This document shows, one piece after another, positions 48,359 to 61,679 of a stretch of DNA of 64,000 nucleotides. The translations under genes and the position numbers were made by a program. Under the pieces are notes generated by a model, which saw only the letters and a list, made by a program, of their open reading frames with translations, did not search any database and was not told the origin of the DNA. This DNA comes from Selaginella tamariscina (Eukaryota > Streptophyta > Lycopodiopsida > Selaginellales > Selaginellaceae): NCBI GenBank assembly GCA_003024785.1, contig PUQB01000187.1:178501-242500 (forward strand). Direction: 5' to 3'. Numbering within the stretch: the stretch's first letter is position 1; each line of letters starts with the position of its first letter.

Positions 48359-50016
48359 TGTCAAAGTTTTAACTTGAAGGGCCAACATGTAGCAACTGTG
48401 ACTACCTAATGGCCATCCAATGTCATCACCATGTGTCAGCAACGCTAAGTTTTCCAAGATAACCCCAAGAGTTTAACTCATATGTTTAGTTAAACAGAAG
48501 ACTTAGAGTCTTACCCTAAGTCCCCTAGAATGACCATCCTTCGAACCCTAGAGAATATCTTGAGTAAATTTTAGGATCCTATCCCAGTAGACCTAGACAG
48601 GCTCATGTCTTAACCCCAAAAGGAGATGTTTTTCCACACATACCCCCGTGATAGAGCTAAGGCATTGTCACTTACCCCTTGAGGAATCACCCTCATCTGG
48701 GAGTACAACCCTTTAGGGCGACAATGGGTACCCTGAACCACAACTAACCCCAAAGGTTTGAGTGGCCAAGTCATATCCTAGACCTAGGGCTAGTACTTAG
48801 TGAGGACACGAGTGTGCCCCGTAGGTGGACACGAGTATTCTTATTTGGATAACCCTAAGTACATGACCTTGCGAATGCTTCATGAAAGGGCTCTTGCTAA
48901 CAAGTTTAGGTTGTTTAACCCTTAAATTCTAAGGAGAACAAGTTTGCCAAAGCACACCTAGTTACAAGACCTAACCTCCCTTGAGCAGCTGCCCAAGGCT
49001 TAGCACCCTAATGCAAGCACAAGCATGCTTGTTTGCTAGAGTATCCAACCCCTTGGCAACAAGCCCATAACACAACCCCGAAGGCGTGCCTTGGGCGTGT
49101 ATCGTGTGACACCTTAGCCTAGTGTCACATCTCCATGTGACATTACCTTCCACAATGTGGCTATCATGTCATAGCCTTTAGATTCAAGAGTTGCACCAAG
49201 TGCCACAAACATAGCTCTTAAATGCCAACTCTAGAACCCCTTAGTGAACCCTTAAGAAGAACCTATCAAACAAGATTTCATGCTCACAGTTGGACAAGGA
49301 CACGGATGTGACTTACTTGGCCGTGAGTGCACACCTAGCTTAATGTGGAGGAGGAGGCTGGAGACAAGCCTCTACCTCTGCCTCTTGGAACGTGTAGTTT
49401 AACAGAACCTCCCAGGCATGAATTTGCCAATGTTAAGGGTTAGGCTACCCCGAAGGTGGGACGTACCTCTATTGTATGGAAGTTAAGGCAGCACAACAAA
49501 GGGTTGTACTTTAATGACACAAGCTAAAACTTGCATCGACATAAGAGCAATGAACTCAGTCAGAACCCAGGAGCTCTCATACATATACTATTTTAATATA
49601 TGTGACAGAGCCCCCCCCCCCATTTTTCCTATTTACATAAGTGGGTTGGCACAAAATCTTATTTCTCAGAGGGAATATACTTGGTGAGTTAATTAATGAC
49701 CCATTTACCCCTAAAACCCTAACCTATCAAACCCAGGGGTATTCCTAAACATATTCGACATGCCAAACTCATCGGAACTAACCATTAACCCAACTGGGAC
49801 ATGGAAAAACCAGGTAAGATTTTCTAAAAGGTAAGTTCTAGCTTCGCCTAGAGTTTCTGCAAATACCTAATGACACCCAGCCAAACCATCACCAGATACC
49901 CAAGTGCACTAAGCGGGCCTGTTTCCTACTACATTTAGAGCTTGTCAACATAGTTTTAGTAGGTAACAATAGTCAAACGTCCAAAGTAAAGAGGAGTCGT
50001 AGTAAAAACTATGACA
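48359..50016 (-). mobile_element. 1.7-kb LTR-like element, inverted full copy
   Basis: On the minus strand it starts TGTCATAG (50016) and ends AACTTTGACA (48359), as in copy 1. Flanks GAGAG and AAGAG match at four of five bases, consistent with a 5-bp target duplication. A run of about 10 C lies near 49612-49621. Confidence 0.7.
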
Positions 50017-50396
50017 CTCTCCATGCTCGATCTCTTGAAGCTTTTTAGGTGTCTTTTTGTCCTTGCTGCCATTAAAACTTTTGCCCTTAGGCTTGCTCCT
50101 CCTAGGTGGCAACGTTCATTATCAAACTCCTTAACAATCTTCTTAGGCGCCGATTGTCAGTGCAATAAGAAACTAGAGGCTATTAGCTTGGACTTTGGCC
50201 TAGCAAGATTGCCTAGTTTGTCCACTCTCAGAGGTATTATTCTCCTTCCCACTGATTACCCATTTCGAACTTGCCTTCAAAACCCAATTTTTTAGGCACC
50301 AATATGCATAAACTAGAGACCCTCACAAGACCACCTGACCTCCTTCGAGCTGTCTCTGGTCTCCACATGTTGCTATCCAAAAAGGCTTTCAATGTG
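50017..50396 (-). pseudogene. Gag-like and LTR fragment of a gypsy element
   Basis: 50285-50396 is the inverted counterpart of about 29980-30090 (shared AGAGACCCTCACAAGACCAC), so it is LTR. 50017-50270 has basic gag-like minus-strand sequence without a clear zinc knuckle. Confidence 0.45.
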
Positions 50397-51094
50397 CCAC
50401 CCTATCCTCCAGACAGTAGGGTATGTCCCACCTTCGGGGTAGCCTACCCTTAATGTTGGTGATCCATGCCTGAGAGGTCTTGTCAAAATGCACTTTCCAA
50501 GAGTCAGAGGTTAAGGCTTGTCTCTAGCCTCCTCCTCCACGTCAAGCTAAGAGCAACACTTAAAACTAAGCAAGGCACATTCGTGTCCTTGTCCAATTGT
50601 GGTTGTGGATTTTTTGTTGACAGGGTTTCCTTATCGAGTTCTTGAGGGATAATGAGGGGTTCTAGAGTTGGCATTGAGAGCCACATTCGTGGCACTTGGT
50701 GCAACTCTTGAATACAAGGGGTTATGGCATGATAGCCCATATCTAAAAAAGTGTCACATCTTCATGTGACACTAGGCTAAATGGCACATAGTATAATGCC
50801 TAAGACACACCTTTTGAGGTTGTCTCTTGGGATTAATGCTAAGGGGTTGGATACTCTAGTAAGCAAGCATACTTGTGCTCACATCAAGGTGCTAAACCTT
50901 GGGCATCAACTCAATAGAGGCTAGGTCTCGTAACTAGGTGTGCTAATGGCACACTTGGCTAGGGGGTGTTCTCTTGGGATCCAAGGGTGAACAACCTAAG
51001 CTCATTAGTGGGAGCCCTTTCATGACGCACTTGTGAAGTTGTATACTTAGGGTTGTCCAAACCTAGTCTGAGGAGTTTACTTAGCAAAATACTC
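50397..51094 (+). mobile_element. LTR-like element, partial copy (right part)
   Basis: Parallels about 28386-29070 of copy 1 and is cut off by the left end of giant element 2, so it probably continues beyond that element, outside the window. Confidence 0.6.
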
Positions 51095-51639
51095 ATATGC
51101 AAGTTGTAACTAAAATGGGCATGGCTATAGTCCCATTTCTTAATAATTAACAATTTTAGCTATTTAATTAGCATTTTCTAATATTAAAGGAATATTCTTT
51201 AGAATATATATTTAAAAACAAAATATTCTTTAGAATATTCTATTTGTATTCAACCCTTTAATAATTATAGCATTCATTGAACAAAAATTAATAACATTAT
51301 AAAAGTAGAAAGTATTAAATTATATATATTGCCTAATATAAACAATTAAGGAAGAGCATAAGAGGTACATTATATAAATAATGATGTTGTTATTAAAATA
51401 TTAATATTTAAATGTAACATTATTAATTAAAAATTTGTAGTATAATAATATATATATAATATACAAATCCTATAATAATATATTCAATCTTCCATATCGT
51501 TTTTAAATTTATATAGTTAAGTAAACAATTTGGTACTATTATTAAAGAGTTTATAATAATTATGAATATTAAATATATGATATTTTATAATTTTGTAATT
51601 GCTTTAAGCTTCAGAAAACATACATTCCCTTGCTGTTTT

Positions 51640-54600
51640 GTTAATTGTGACTTTATCAACGCTCTTGACATCCACCCATATCGAATGGATTAACATTTAT
51701 AAAACATGCTGGGTCTTTTTGATTGGGAGACCATGTTTTCTCTAGGCATCCATTATATCTTTCACTCTCCTTTTCGTGTCGCCTTTTTTGTGGTTTGAAC
51801 CATGCAACCTTAACAATACTATTTTTTGTGATTACTTCAGGTGTGTCGATAATTTGACCCATCCAAAATAGGCTGATTACTATGAGCATATGGAATAATG
51901 AGAACCATCATTAGTTTTTGAAGATCCTGGCAGCAATCAAAGTATGCTTTAGGTTTTTTGGTTCCTTTGTCCAACAAAGTGTGGGGTTTGCACTTCCACA
52001 TCACTACTGGCTTCTATGTCGTCTGTGCTCAGTGATGTCATTCAATCTCCTCTCGCCACCTTGTTTTAGGCCAAAAAGGGTGTTGCAAGTTTGTACTTGT
52101 GATAGTAGGCCCTTCCAACTCTCGAACAACAGTCTCCCAATAGTCAACCACATGCTTATATAGTTCTGAGTAACCAATTGCCTTATCAGAATTCTTTGGC
52201 ATCGATTTTTGAAACCCATGCAACATATTTTTTTATGCCATCAATAATAACCTCTTGTTCCGAGCTGGGCACTCAATGGAATAGGGTCTGGTTGTCCTTC
52301 TGGGAGAAGTGGCTTTCCATTCTCTCCACTTTTGAAGAGCATTAACCCCTCTTTTGGTAACCACTCATGCTTTGATGGCCATAATGTACTACATATAGGT
52401 ATACCATCTCGTGTAGAGAAAAGAATTGTAGCGGCACAAGGTGACCAACTAAAGAATCACTCCCCTCTTTTATATACTCCTTGAGAATTTTTTTGAAGTC
52501 TGGCACCTCAGTCACAAGCAAAGCACAACTTTTTTGGAGATGCAGTTTTCAAAAAGATTCATTTCATATGTGATAAGGTAAGTGCACTTGTCCTTTTTGT
52601 AGAGTTGGAGACCTTGTTGAAGAACGCATCAATATCTTCATGAGTGTGACCAACCATAAGAAAACTAAGCGTGATTGTTTTTAAACACACCTTTTGGCAA
52701 CAAGCATTGACAAGTATACTAACACATACCTAGAAAATAAAAGTAAGTATGAGCTGAGAAACCCTTAAGTAAAATGATTTACCTATTTTTGTTCTCGCCT
52801 GCACAATTATCCATCTGTAAAAGCAAATGACGAGGAAGCTTATTTGATGTTGAGGACACATGTACACTAAGAACTCTCAACAGGGCCATCTGTTTTTTGT
52901 GCAGGTTGCTGACAATGCCTCTCATATTCCCAAGTAGCCTCAAGTGCAGACGTGTTCATGAGAGCATTATGTAAAGGTTGAAGGTGTTGTTTCTTCACTT
53001 TGAGATCACTGATAGGACTTGTCTGTGAGTGGGCTTCAAGGTTTCTGAAACACATGGCCAACGACCCAATAGTGAAATTGGAGTCGCTAGACCAATGTGG
53101 AAGTGAAAAGTGTCCATATGACTCACAACCGTGTCCATGTGTTAGCACACCTGTCAATGAAATCGGAAGTTTCATGACATTTCCAAGGCACTTTGGTGTT
53201 GCAACGAGCTTTGGAATGCTGGTCTTTGAATGATCCATCTTGTCATGGATCAAGCACAGGTACTCTGATGGGCGTGACACAGAAAGCATGCGGTGTGCAT
53301 AGTACTGAGACCGGCAAGTTTGTTGTGCAATCATGTGGGCCTCCATCTTCTTTTGAATGGCAGTGATCTCCACCAAGGTTTTTGCACAAGCCTCTGCAGC
53401 CTTCAATGATGTACAAGTGTCACACTTGGAAAAGCTAGAGTGTTTTGCAATCTCCACATCCTTAAAATGAGTATTCCATATGTTGTTGAAGGTACCAGTG
53501 CAGATTGCTTGCAGCCCCATCAAACTGAGGCACTTGTTCACATGTTCACACAGCTTCAATTGAGTGTAGATTGAAGGCAAAACCTTGAGATTTTCCCTGA
53601 CCCCTGCATTTGTGGTTCGGCATTTGTGAGGCATCCTGTCTGCATTTGCTTCCACAAAAGCCTTGAGTATCTCTATGGCTGCCATAATGTGAGAGCGGGT
53701 TTTGACCAAGCCAGTGTTCCCATGTACTGAGGTTCGCGCTCCATCTAGCCACTCATCCCTCCGACGGTAGAACGTGGTCTTTGGGATCCCGTATATACTG
53801 TACCAAGCTTTGAAGCAGATGGCCACCTTATTAAATACCATGGATGTACTCTGATAACCTGTGTCCGAGGCCATTCCATCAATACACCCAGTTAGTGCAG
53901 CATATACAAACTCATGCCTTTGCTTTTGGGTGAGCGTACGAAAGACATGTCTACATTGGGTAATTTCATTCCGGTCTGCCATCTGACAACACTTCTTTTA
54001 GCAGTCAATCGTGGAAATGCTCGTAACACTTTCGGAAGATGTAGGATCCATCTTCACCCTCTTGCTGAAACTTGCAGGGGAAGATCTGCAACCCATGAAT
54101 CGCCTTTTTCTTACAATAGGACCAATGCAAGGAACCTCTTCAAATATGAGTTGTTCTTCCGGGTTGTTATTATTGAAATCCAACCCAGAATATGTTGAAC
54201 CATCTTGCCGTCTTAATTCAGATGTTCGCCACCTCACGAGGGATCCAGGATGCAAAGTGCCATTAGGTGAAACCTCTGTCACAACTACACCCACGAAGTC
54301 GGACCCTAGTTTCTCTTCTGACACTGCTTCCATTGGATTTATAGCTGTGATGATGCCTCTCCCAACCTCAATCTCATGAAGAAAGAGAATCACCTCATCC
54401 ATCACAGCAGGCAAGCCATCATCTGGAAAACTCGTGCTACTGTTTGTTTGTGACTCTGCATATTCTGTGTCAGCCTTGACTTCATCCAAATTCCACAATA
54501 CAGGAGAACCCTCCTCAAATTCCATTCCGGAACCTCAACATGCTTGAAAATGGTGTTCACCCATACGTACACACAAGATCCTTGGGCAATATTGTGACAT

Positions 54601-54695
54601 GATGCATTATCATCTCGAACTTCCACAGTTCCAGTGCCAACTATCTCGTTGTTCCGAAGAAGACATACTTTATCTCCAGTATTATACATATTGTC
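51640..54695 (-). pseudogene. Transposase-like gene of copy 2
   Basis: Homologue of 31383-34426. It keeps the stretch deleted in copy 1 (FKAWYSIYGIPKTTFYRRR, near 53790) and an open frame of 371 codons at 52867-53982. It carries other lesions: a one-base loss near 54527, a short deletion near 53998, and a deletion near 52870 before the DN...EN motif. Because the lesions differ, both copies descend from an intact gene and were damaged separately. Confidence 0.7.
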
Positions 54696-54839
54696 CTGCA
54701 CATAAATAATTGTGTTATTTATGATATCTGTTTATGCAATATTTTAAGAAATCATAACTACGGTTGCTTAATAATATGCATGTGCAATAATACATAATTA
54801 TGTAAAAGATAATATCTCATGCTTTATTAATACAACTGA

Positions 54840-55577
54840 TGGGCGGGATTAATCCCGCCACGACTCCCTCCGACGAGGAACGTGGCGGGATTAATCCCGC
54901 CGCGACTCCTCGGAGAGAGTCGGCGGGATTAATCCCGCCGACTCCCGTGGAGAGGCGGCGGGATTAATCCCGCCGACTCCCTCGGAGGAGTCGGCGGGAT
55001 TAATCCCGCCGCACTCTCCCTCGGGAGGCGGCGGGATTAATCCCGCCGGACTCTCCCTCGAGAGAGTCGGCGGGATTAATCCCGCCGATCCCTCTGCGAG
55101 GAGATCGGCGGGATTAATCCCGCCGCATCTTCCGTCGGAAAGAGGCGGGATTAATCCCGCCCCAATCCTCGACGGGAAGAGGGCGGGATTAATCCCGCCC
55201 ACAACTCTGACGACGGGGAATAAGCGGCGGGATTAATCCCGCCCACAACTCTCTCCGAAACTATGATTTCAAAGAGATTCGGGATGAATCTGCCCACAAA
55301 TATTTAAAACAGGAAGTGGTGGCGAGATTAATCCCGCCACCCCTTCTCTGCCTCCTAAAATGGTTGGCGAGATTAATCCCGGACAACTCTTTCTAATAAA
55401 TTCAAGTAACTCATTATCAGTTGAGAGAGTTATCGGCGGGATTAATCCGCCGCTCTTTTTAAGAGGCGGAGAAGCATTGCCCGAACTAATTCTCATACTA
55501 TGAAGAGATGGTGGCGGGATTAATCCCGCCACCTCTTCAAAGAGGCAAAAAAAATGGCCGGATTAATCCCGCCGCCC
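54840..55577. repeat. Palindrome array 1 of copy 2
   Basis: Eleven regularly spaced GGCGGGATTAATCCCGCC units (about 37-41 base period) at 54841-55240, then five degenerate ones. The 18-bp unit is unchanged from copy 1, but the spacers differ. Most spacers are themselves short hairpins, such as GATCCCTCTGCGAGGAGATC. Confidence 0.95.
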
Positions 55578-55744
55578 CGGCTAACCGAGAATATTAAGTT
55601 AAAAGTATATTTAAACGGGATAAATCCCTAACAGAATATATTGTAATCCTAATGCATTCCTAAATCCCTAAATTCTAAAATTTAAGAGAGAATGTAAGAG
55701 AGTGAATCTTTATAAATATATTTAAATTTGTTTATAATACTTAC

Positions 55745-56000
55745 TTGTAAACAGCACTGAAGGCGCCGTGCTTTCCTATAAACAATAGCGCACCCAATTT
55801 AATGTCGCTCCTGAGCTGATCACTAAGAAGAAAAAAGAAAATCTGAAGAGTAAAAATAAAGAAATGAAGAAACCCTTGCCGGAGAAAGAACCAGATCTGA
55901 ATTTGAGTGGGAAATTAAATGCATTTTCAAATTTACATGTCAGACGATAATACTTATGTCAGAAATTCAAATTTTTGAAATAACAGAAAAGAAAATTTAA
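55745..56000 (-). promoter_or_regulatory. Probable 5' untranslated exon of the copy 2 transposase gene
   Basis: Counterpart of 35645-35900 with the same donor. Confidence 0.4.
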
Positions 56001-56155
56001 GATGAGTTGAAACAAATAACCGACAGTCTGACATATATACTCTCCAATTCCAATGAGTTTTTAAAATTGCATTTAATGTCATTCAAGTGCTTCAAGCTGT
56101 TTAATATTACGAAATTTTTTAATTATTCTACATTCTTAATATTCAAGTATATATT

Positions 56156-56157
56156 AA

Positions 56158-56203
<46 letters not shown>
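56156..56203. repeat. (TA)n microsatellite
   Basis: About 23 TA units, much longer than at the equivalent place in copy 1 (about 36060-36080). Confidence 0.95.
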
Positions 56204-56207
<4 letters not shown>

Positions 56208-57250
56208 TAATACAATAAATAAATTGATATATTATTATGTATCATTTAAAATATATTCATAGTCTGTTTATTATTATTATTTTCTTAATTACTCGAGTAA
56301 TTAATTTACATTTCCTACTATTAATGGGATATTCTTTATTATTTTCTTAATATTCAAAGAATATTCCAATATTAAACCTGATTATCATAATTAAATTAGT
56401 CTTATTCTTAATTATTCATAATTATTCTACATTTGTATATATTAATGGGATTTTCTCAATTAATTTGTTATTATTTCAAGAATATTCTATTAAACCTTAT
56501 TATCAATATTAAATTAATATATATTATTAAAACTATATATGACTATATATTAGATAAAATGATGTATTATTATGTATAATTTAAAATATGTTCATAGTGT
56601 GTATATTAATATCATTTTCTTAATACTTGAGTAATTAATCTTCTTTATATTAATGGGATATTCTTTATTATTTTCTTATTATTCCAAGAATATTCAATAT
56701 TAAACATGATTATCATAATTAATTTAGTTAATTATTTCAGTACTTGATCTACATTTGTATATATTAATGGGATTTTCTCAATTAATTCTTATTATTTCAA
56801 GAATATTCATGTTAAACCTTATTATCAATATTAAATTAATATATATTATTAAAACTATATATGGCTATATATTAGATAAAATCATATATTATTATAATAA
56901 ATATGTTCATAGTGTGTTTATTAATATTATTTTCTTAATTATTCGATGTTTGTTTTGCACACATATATAAACACAATCATAAATTTATATATACACGTGC
57001 ACACGCATTAGAAGCACTTACAGAGACACATATGCACACACATGCACATTGCCCTTAAACCAAACTTGAGAAATTATATGTTGCTTCTTTATTGAAAAAC
57101 ATATGTTCAACGCATGTATGATCTATATGTACTCAGTCTGTGTGTATGTAACACATTGAATTTACATATGTAATATATATGTATCTGTGTGTATACACGT
57201 GTGTATGTATATATGTGTACTAATATATGCAATGTGTACGATTTTATTTG

Positions 57251-57532
57251 TTAACCACCCAATTGTCAAAATTGATTTTAAACCATGGTTTCACTATTCA
57301 TGAATAGTAAAACACAAATTTAGGGTTAAATATATATATTATTAATATATATAATTAATAATTAATACTATATATTCATAATATTAAAGAATATAAGATT
57401 TAATTTATGTATTTTATATAATTGAAGATCATCAAAAATCATTATATATATTGAGTTAAATTTTTTTGATCTAAGCCATCATGGTTTTTTTTAGTGGTCT
57501 AGGTCACAGTCTAAATCAATTTTTGTTAATCT
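57251..57532. mobile_element. MITE-like insertion, inverted relative to 38229-38502
   Basis: Reverse-complement match over about 275 bp to the insertion in copy 1, at a different position relative to the host element. Confidence 0.75.
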
Positions 57533-57699
57533 ATGTTTGTTAACACTCTATCTCTCTTCTCATACATACACAGTGTCACCATGCATAATCCCACCATGCA
57601 TGATCCATAATATGTACTGATGTTTACAATTTATGTAATATGTAAATGTATATCTGTGTATAACACTCACTCATTTCATATATATAACACCATGCATGA

Positions 57700-57721
57700 T
57701 CCATCCTAACCCTAAACCCTA
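57700..57721. repeat. Short telomere-type repeat
   Basis: About two CCCTAAA units (AACCCTAAACCCT), fewer than in copy 1. Confidence 0.8.
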
Positions 57722-58286
57722 TGTAACACATTGAATTTACACATGTAATATGTATGTCTGTGTGTAACACGTGTATATGTATATGTGTGTACTAATATAT
57801 GCAATGTGTATGAATTTAATTTGTTAACACTCTTTCTCTTTTTTCATACATACACACCATGCATGATCTATATTAATATGTACTGTCTCTCTTCTCTCAA
57901 ACATACACACCATGCATAATCCATAATATGTATTGTCACTCTTCTCTATACATACACATCATGCCATGATCATGTACTCTGTCTCTCTAATATTAATATT
58001 GTACTAATATGTATGTATGTCTATGTGTATAATACTATGTGTGTATATATGTATCGCTGCACGTGAAACTTTAACACTCTCATGGACACACACATGTTAA
58101 AACCCTGCATGATTTTATTCTTGGGGTGTATGTGATACACCCACGCACACGCACACGCTGATAATATAATCAAAGAATATTCGTTTAGGCGAATCTATAT
58201 TATTCTTTTTAGGGTTTAAGTATATTCTTAGAAAGAATAGGTTAATATATAATTCTATTCCTTTTAGGGTTTAAGTATATTCCTAG

Positions 58287-58350
58287 GGTTTCAAGAAGTA
58301 AGGCGGCAGAGGCGGCGGATGTGAAATCTGCTTCTCTCTCTCACACACAA
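58287..58350 (+). promoter_or_regulatory. Probable 5' untranslated exon of the copy 2 ParB-methyltransferase gene
   Basis: Counterpart of 37945-38008 with donor CACACAA|GTAAGA. Its coding exons are not in the window. Confidence 0.35.
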
Positions 58351-58781
58351 GTAAGATCTCTTCTCTGTGCACTCCTGAGTTATTATTTATTTTTTATTCA
58401 CATATATATTTATATGTGTGTGTATCTTAATAATATAATTTAGATCTCTATCTCTTGCACACACACGCACACTCGTATACATATACCACACAGATATATA
58501 TATATATATCTATGTGTGTTTGTGTTTGTGTATCTATATAATTTTATTAATTTATTAATTTTATCTCTTGCACACGCACGCACACTCCTGTTCATCTGTA
58601 TGATTTTATTTGTTTCGCTCACACACACATACTCACGATATACATATTATACACACACACACACATATATATATATACCTATATACATATAAATACATAC
58701 ATATATTATGTGTACCAGTATCTGTATAATTCTATTTATTTACCTATTTCTCGCACACACACGCACACTCCTATATATATA

Positions 58782-58785
<4 letters not shown>

Positions 58786-58836
<51 letters not shown>
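58786..58836. repeat. (CA)n microsatellite
   Basis: About 23 CA units within the tandem-repeat region of copy 2. Confidence 0.95.
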
Positions 58837-58847
<11 letters not shown>

Positions 58848-59050
58848 GTGTGTGTGTGTATCTATATAATTTTATTGATTTGTTAATTGTATCTCTCGCA
58901 CACACACGCACACTCCTGTATAACATATACATATACATAAATATACATATACATATATATGTGTGTGTGTGTATCTGTATAATTTAATTTTATTTAGCAC
59001 ACACATACGATATACATATACATATACATATGTGTGTGTGTGTGTGTGTA

Positions 59051-59770
59051 GCAGCGGGATTAATCCCGCCGCTATATGGTGAGACGTGGTAGCGGTGGGA
59101 TTAATCCGCCGCTATAATGGTTAGCCCCTCGGCGGTGGGATTAATCCCGCTGCCAAAGACCTTCCTCTCGGGCCTAGGCGGCGAGATTAATCCCGCCTGA
59201 TTCTGCGTAGGGCATTGGCGTCCGGCGGGATTAATCCCGCCGCCTATGGCCCAAGAGAAGGGCCTAGGCGACGGAATCCCGCTGCCCTAGCGGAATCGGG
59301 CGGGATTAATCCCGCCCGATTCTGCGCAGAGCATTGGCGTTCGGCGGGATTAATCCGCCCGATTCTGCGCAGGGCATTGGCTTCGGCGGGATTAATCCCG
59401 CCGAGCCTTCAATGCCTGTTGGAGGAATGAATCCCGCCACCCTCCCTCTTTTTCTCCATTGGTGAGTCGGACCAATCCAAACGTTTCTGTCTAAGACGTA
59501 GAAGGTTTACAACATACCAATGGAGGGGACTGGGAAGGGTGGCGAGATTCATTTCACCATCCCTTACATGGTGGGCGAGATTAATCCCGCCGCCTTTCTG
59601 GAGTTACTGAAGGGGTGTGCCAAATAAATCCTGCCAATTCTCTCTGAGACCGAGAAGGGTGGTAGGATTAATTCCGCACTCTCGTTCAAGGCCTCCAAAA
59701 AGGTGGCGAGATTAATCCCGCCCACTCTTTTAGGAGGCATTGAAGGGGTGGCGAGATTAATCCCGCCGCA
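59051..59770. repeat. Palindrome array 2 of copy 2
   Basis: About ten GGCGGGATTAATCCCGCC units and variants, fewer than the roughly 30 of copy 1, so array length varies between element copies. Confidence 0.92.
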
Positions 59771-60239
59771 CCTTTCATGTGAATATATATGTGTATTAGT
59801 ATATATAAGTTGCATATCTCATTTTATTTTACTTTTATCATCTTATCATAATATTTCGAGTAAAAGCTAGGAATCTATGTAAAATTGGATCGATGGTGGC
59901 ATGATATGTAAAAATGTGTAAGGCTAGCATTGGAATGATCCCATACATGCACATTGTAACTAAAGTGGGCATGATATGTAAAAATGTGAATATAAAATAA
60001 ATTACTAATTAATACTTAAGTTTTAATTATTAATTAATTATTTAATTAATATAATTAAGCCTTAAATATTAATTAATTAATAAATTAATCCTTCAATAAC
60101 CTTACTTAGTAAGGAATATTCCTAAAATATCTTTAGAATATTCATATTATTCTTCGTTCTAAAAATATTTACAATAATTAAAAAATACTATCAAACATAA
60201 TTACAAATGAAATCATTTCTTATCAACATGTTAATTTAT

Positions 60240-61394
60240 TTATAAATACTTTCTTCCTATCATACAGAGAAATCTCCTCATTTTGTTAAATCATCACTCT
60301 CGGATTAATGAATCATTTTGGTCAATATCTGGATGTTGTTGCCACCTAACACTCTCACGAATGCAATTGGGAGTTGCCATCCTTGTTAATACATAAGATG
60401 TGATAAGAGAAGGTCTGCATAAAGGCTCATCTAAAAATGACGTTCCTTAAGAATAATATTGTAAAGGCCCGGTTGCTATCCTTATTTTATAAAACTCAAA
60501 ATCACGAGAAAGAAAAGCTCAGGAAATGTTTGATACGGTGGATACTACTCACAAAAGTTTTCGAGATTCTTTTTTTGAGGCACGTATCCAAGTAGTTCAC
60601 TAGCTCATCCATGGTATCGGTATCAGAATATGGAGTCGAAAGTGATTGGATGAATACAAGCAATGTTTTGGTTGAGCATAGCCTTCTGAGGAGAGTCGTC
60701 TACACTAACATATGTGTGTTCTTCATTATCCTTAAGCGACTGATCTCCCCATAAAGCCCAATAAATCTTTCATTCTTGAAGAAGTATGGCTTGCTTTCCT
60801 TTTTAGATTGTAAAATTCGAGAGGTTTATAACATATTGTTGGTCAAAAATCCAATCTTTACGAATCACCTCTTCTGCAACACTACAATGTTTCTTAAGCA
60901 AATTCAAAGCGGTGTCAAGTTGTGAATCTACATGCATGACCAAATCCCCACAAGCGCACCCATCTCTTAAGCTTTTGAAAGAGACGTCAACCCTGGACGA
61001 AAAATAATATCATATCGAAATTTACCATGACAAGGAATGAAATCTCCTTGTTTGATTTCTTTTTTCCTATCCTCGGGCCTTTGTCGATGAAGCAGAACAC
61101 CATTGACATCCAACAACACAATATGGCCATGAGTAACATGGGATAGCATTGCTTCTTGAATACTTTGCAACTCACTTGTTGTTCCTTTCACATTTATCTG
61201 TTAACACTATTCGTTGCCTATCCCTTTATCATTTAATTGTACATCATCCTTACAAGATTCAGATATTATTAGGCGCTGAAGAAATTGATTTCGGAACTGA
61301 AGCCAATAGAAATGGTGATAAAAAACTGAAGTGGTCCCATGGTAACGATGTTTTGAGCTGCATTATTATCCATTTCCTGCATGAACTCTGTCAT
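60240..61394 (-). pseudogene. HAD phosphatase gene of copy 3
   Basis: Homologue of 44850-46016 with several single-base losses (for example near 60995) and altered motifs. Motif I still reads DVNGVLL, the same Asn change as copy 1, so that change predates the copies. Confidence 0.75.
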
Positions 61395-61679
61395 TCTGAC
61401 ATGTGGCACAAGAAATTTTTGCCAAACCCCTCTCTTACCTCATGGCAATGCTGAAAATCCATGTTCTCAACTGTTTTCATTACATCTGCAAAATGATAGT
61501 TAGCTGACCTTAAAATTATCAAGGTATATTATACCTTGTTAATGTGTGACCCATGTTTGAACTAAAAGCTTCATTAATCCTTGAGAATTTATTTTCTGTA
61601 CAAATATAAATGAAATATACAAAAATGCCTTATGTTACACTCATTTACAACTATTCGTCACTCTAAGAACTTATTAACA

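Larger units (their letters stand above)
51095..59885. mobile_element. Giant TIR element, copy 2 (left part)
   Basis: Direct repeat of 30848-41250: same left end, transposase-like gene, both palindrome arrays and the central region. Similarity stops at about 59885 (copy 1 equivalent 41252), where an inverted third copy begins within 40 bases. The missing genes may lie beyond the window. Confidence 0.75.
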
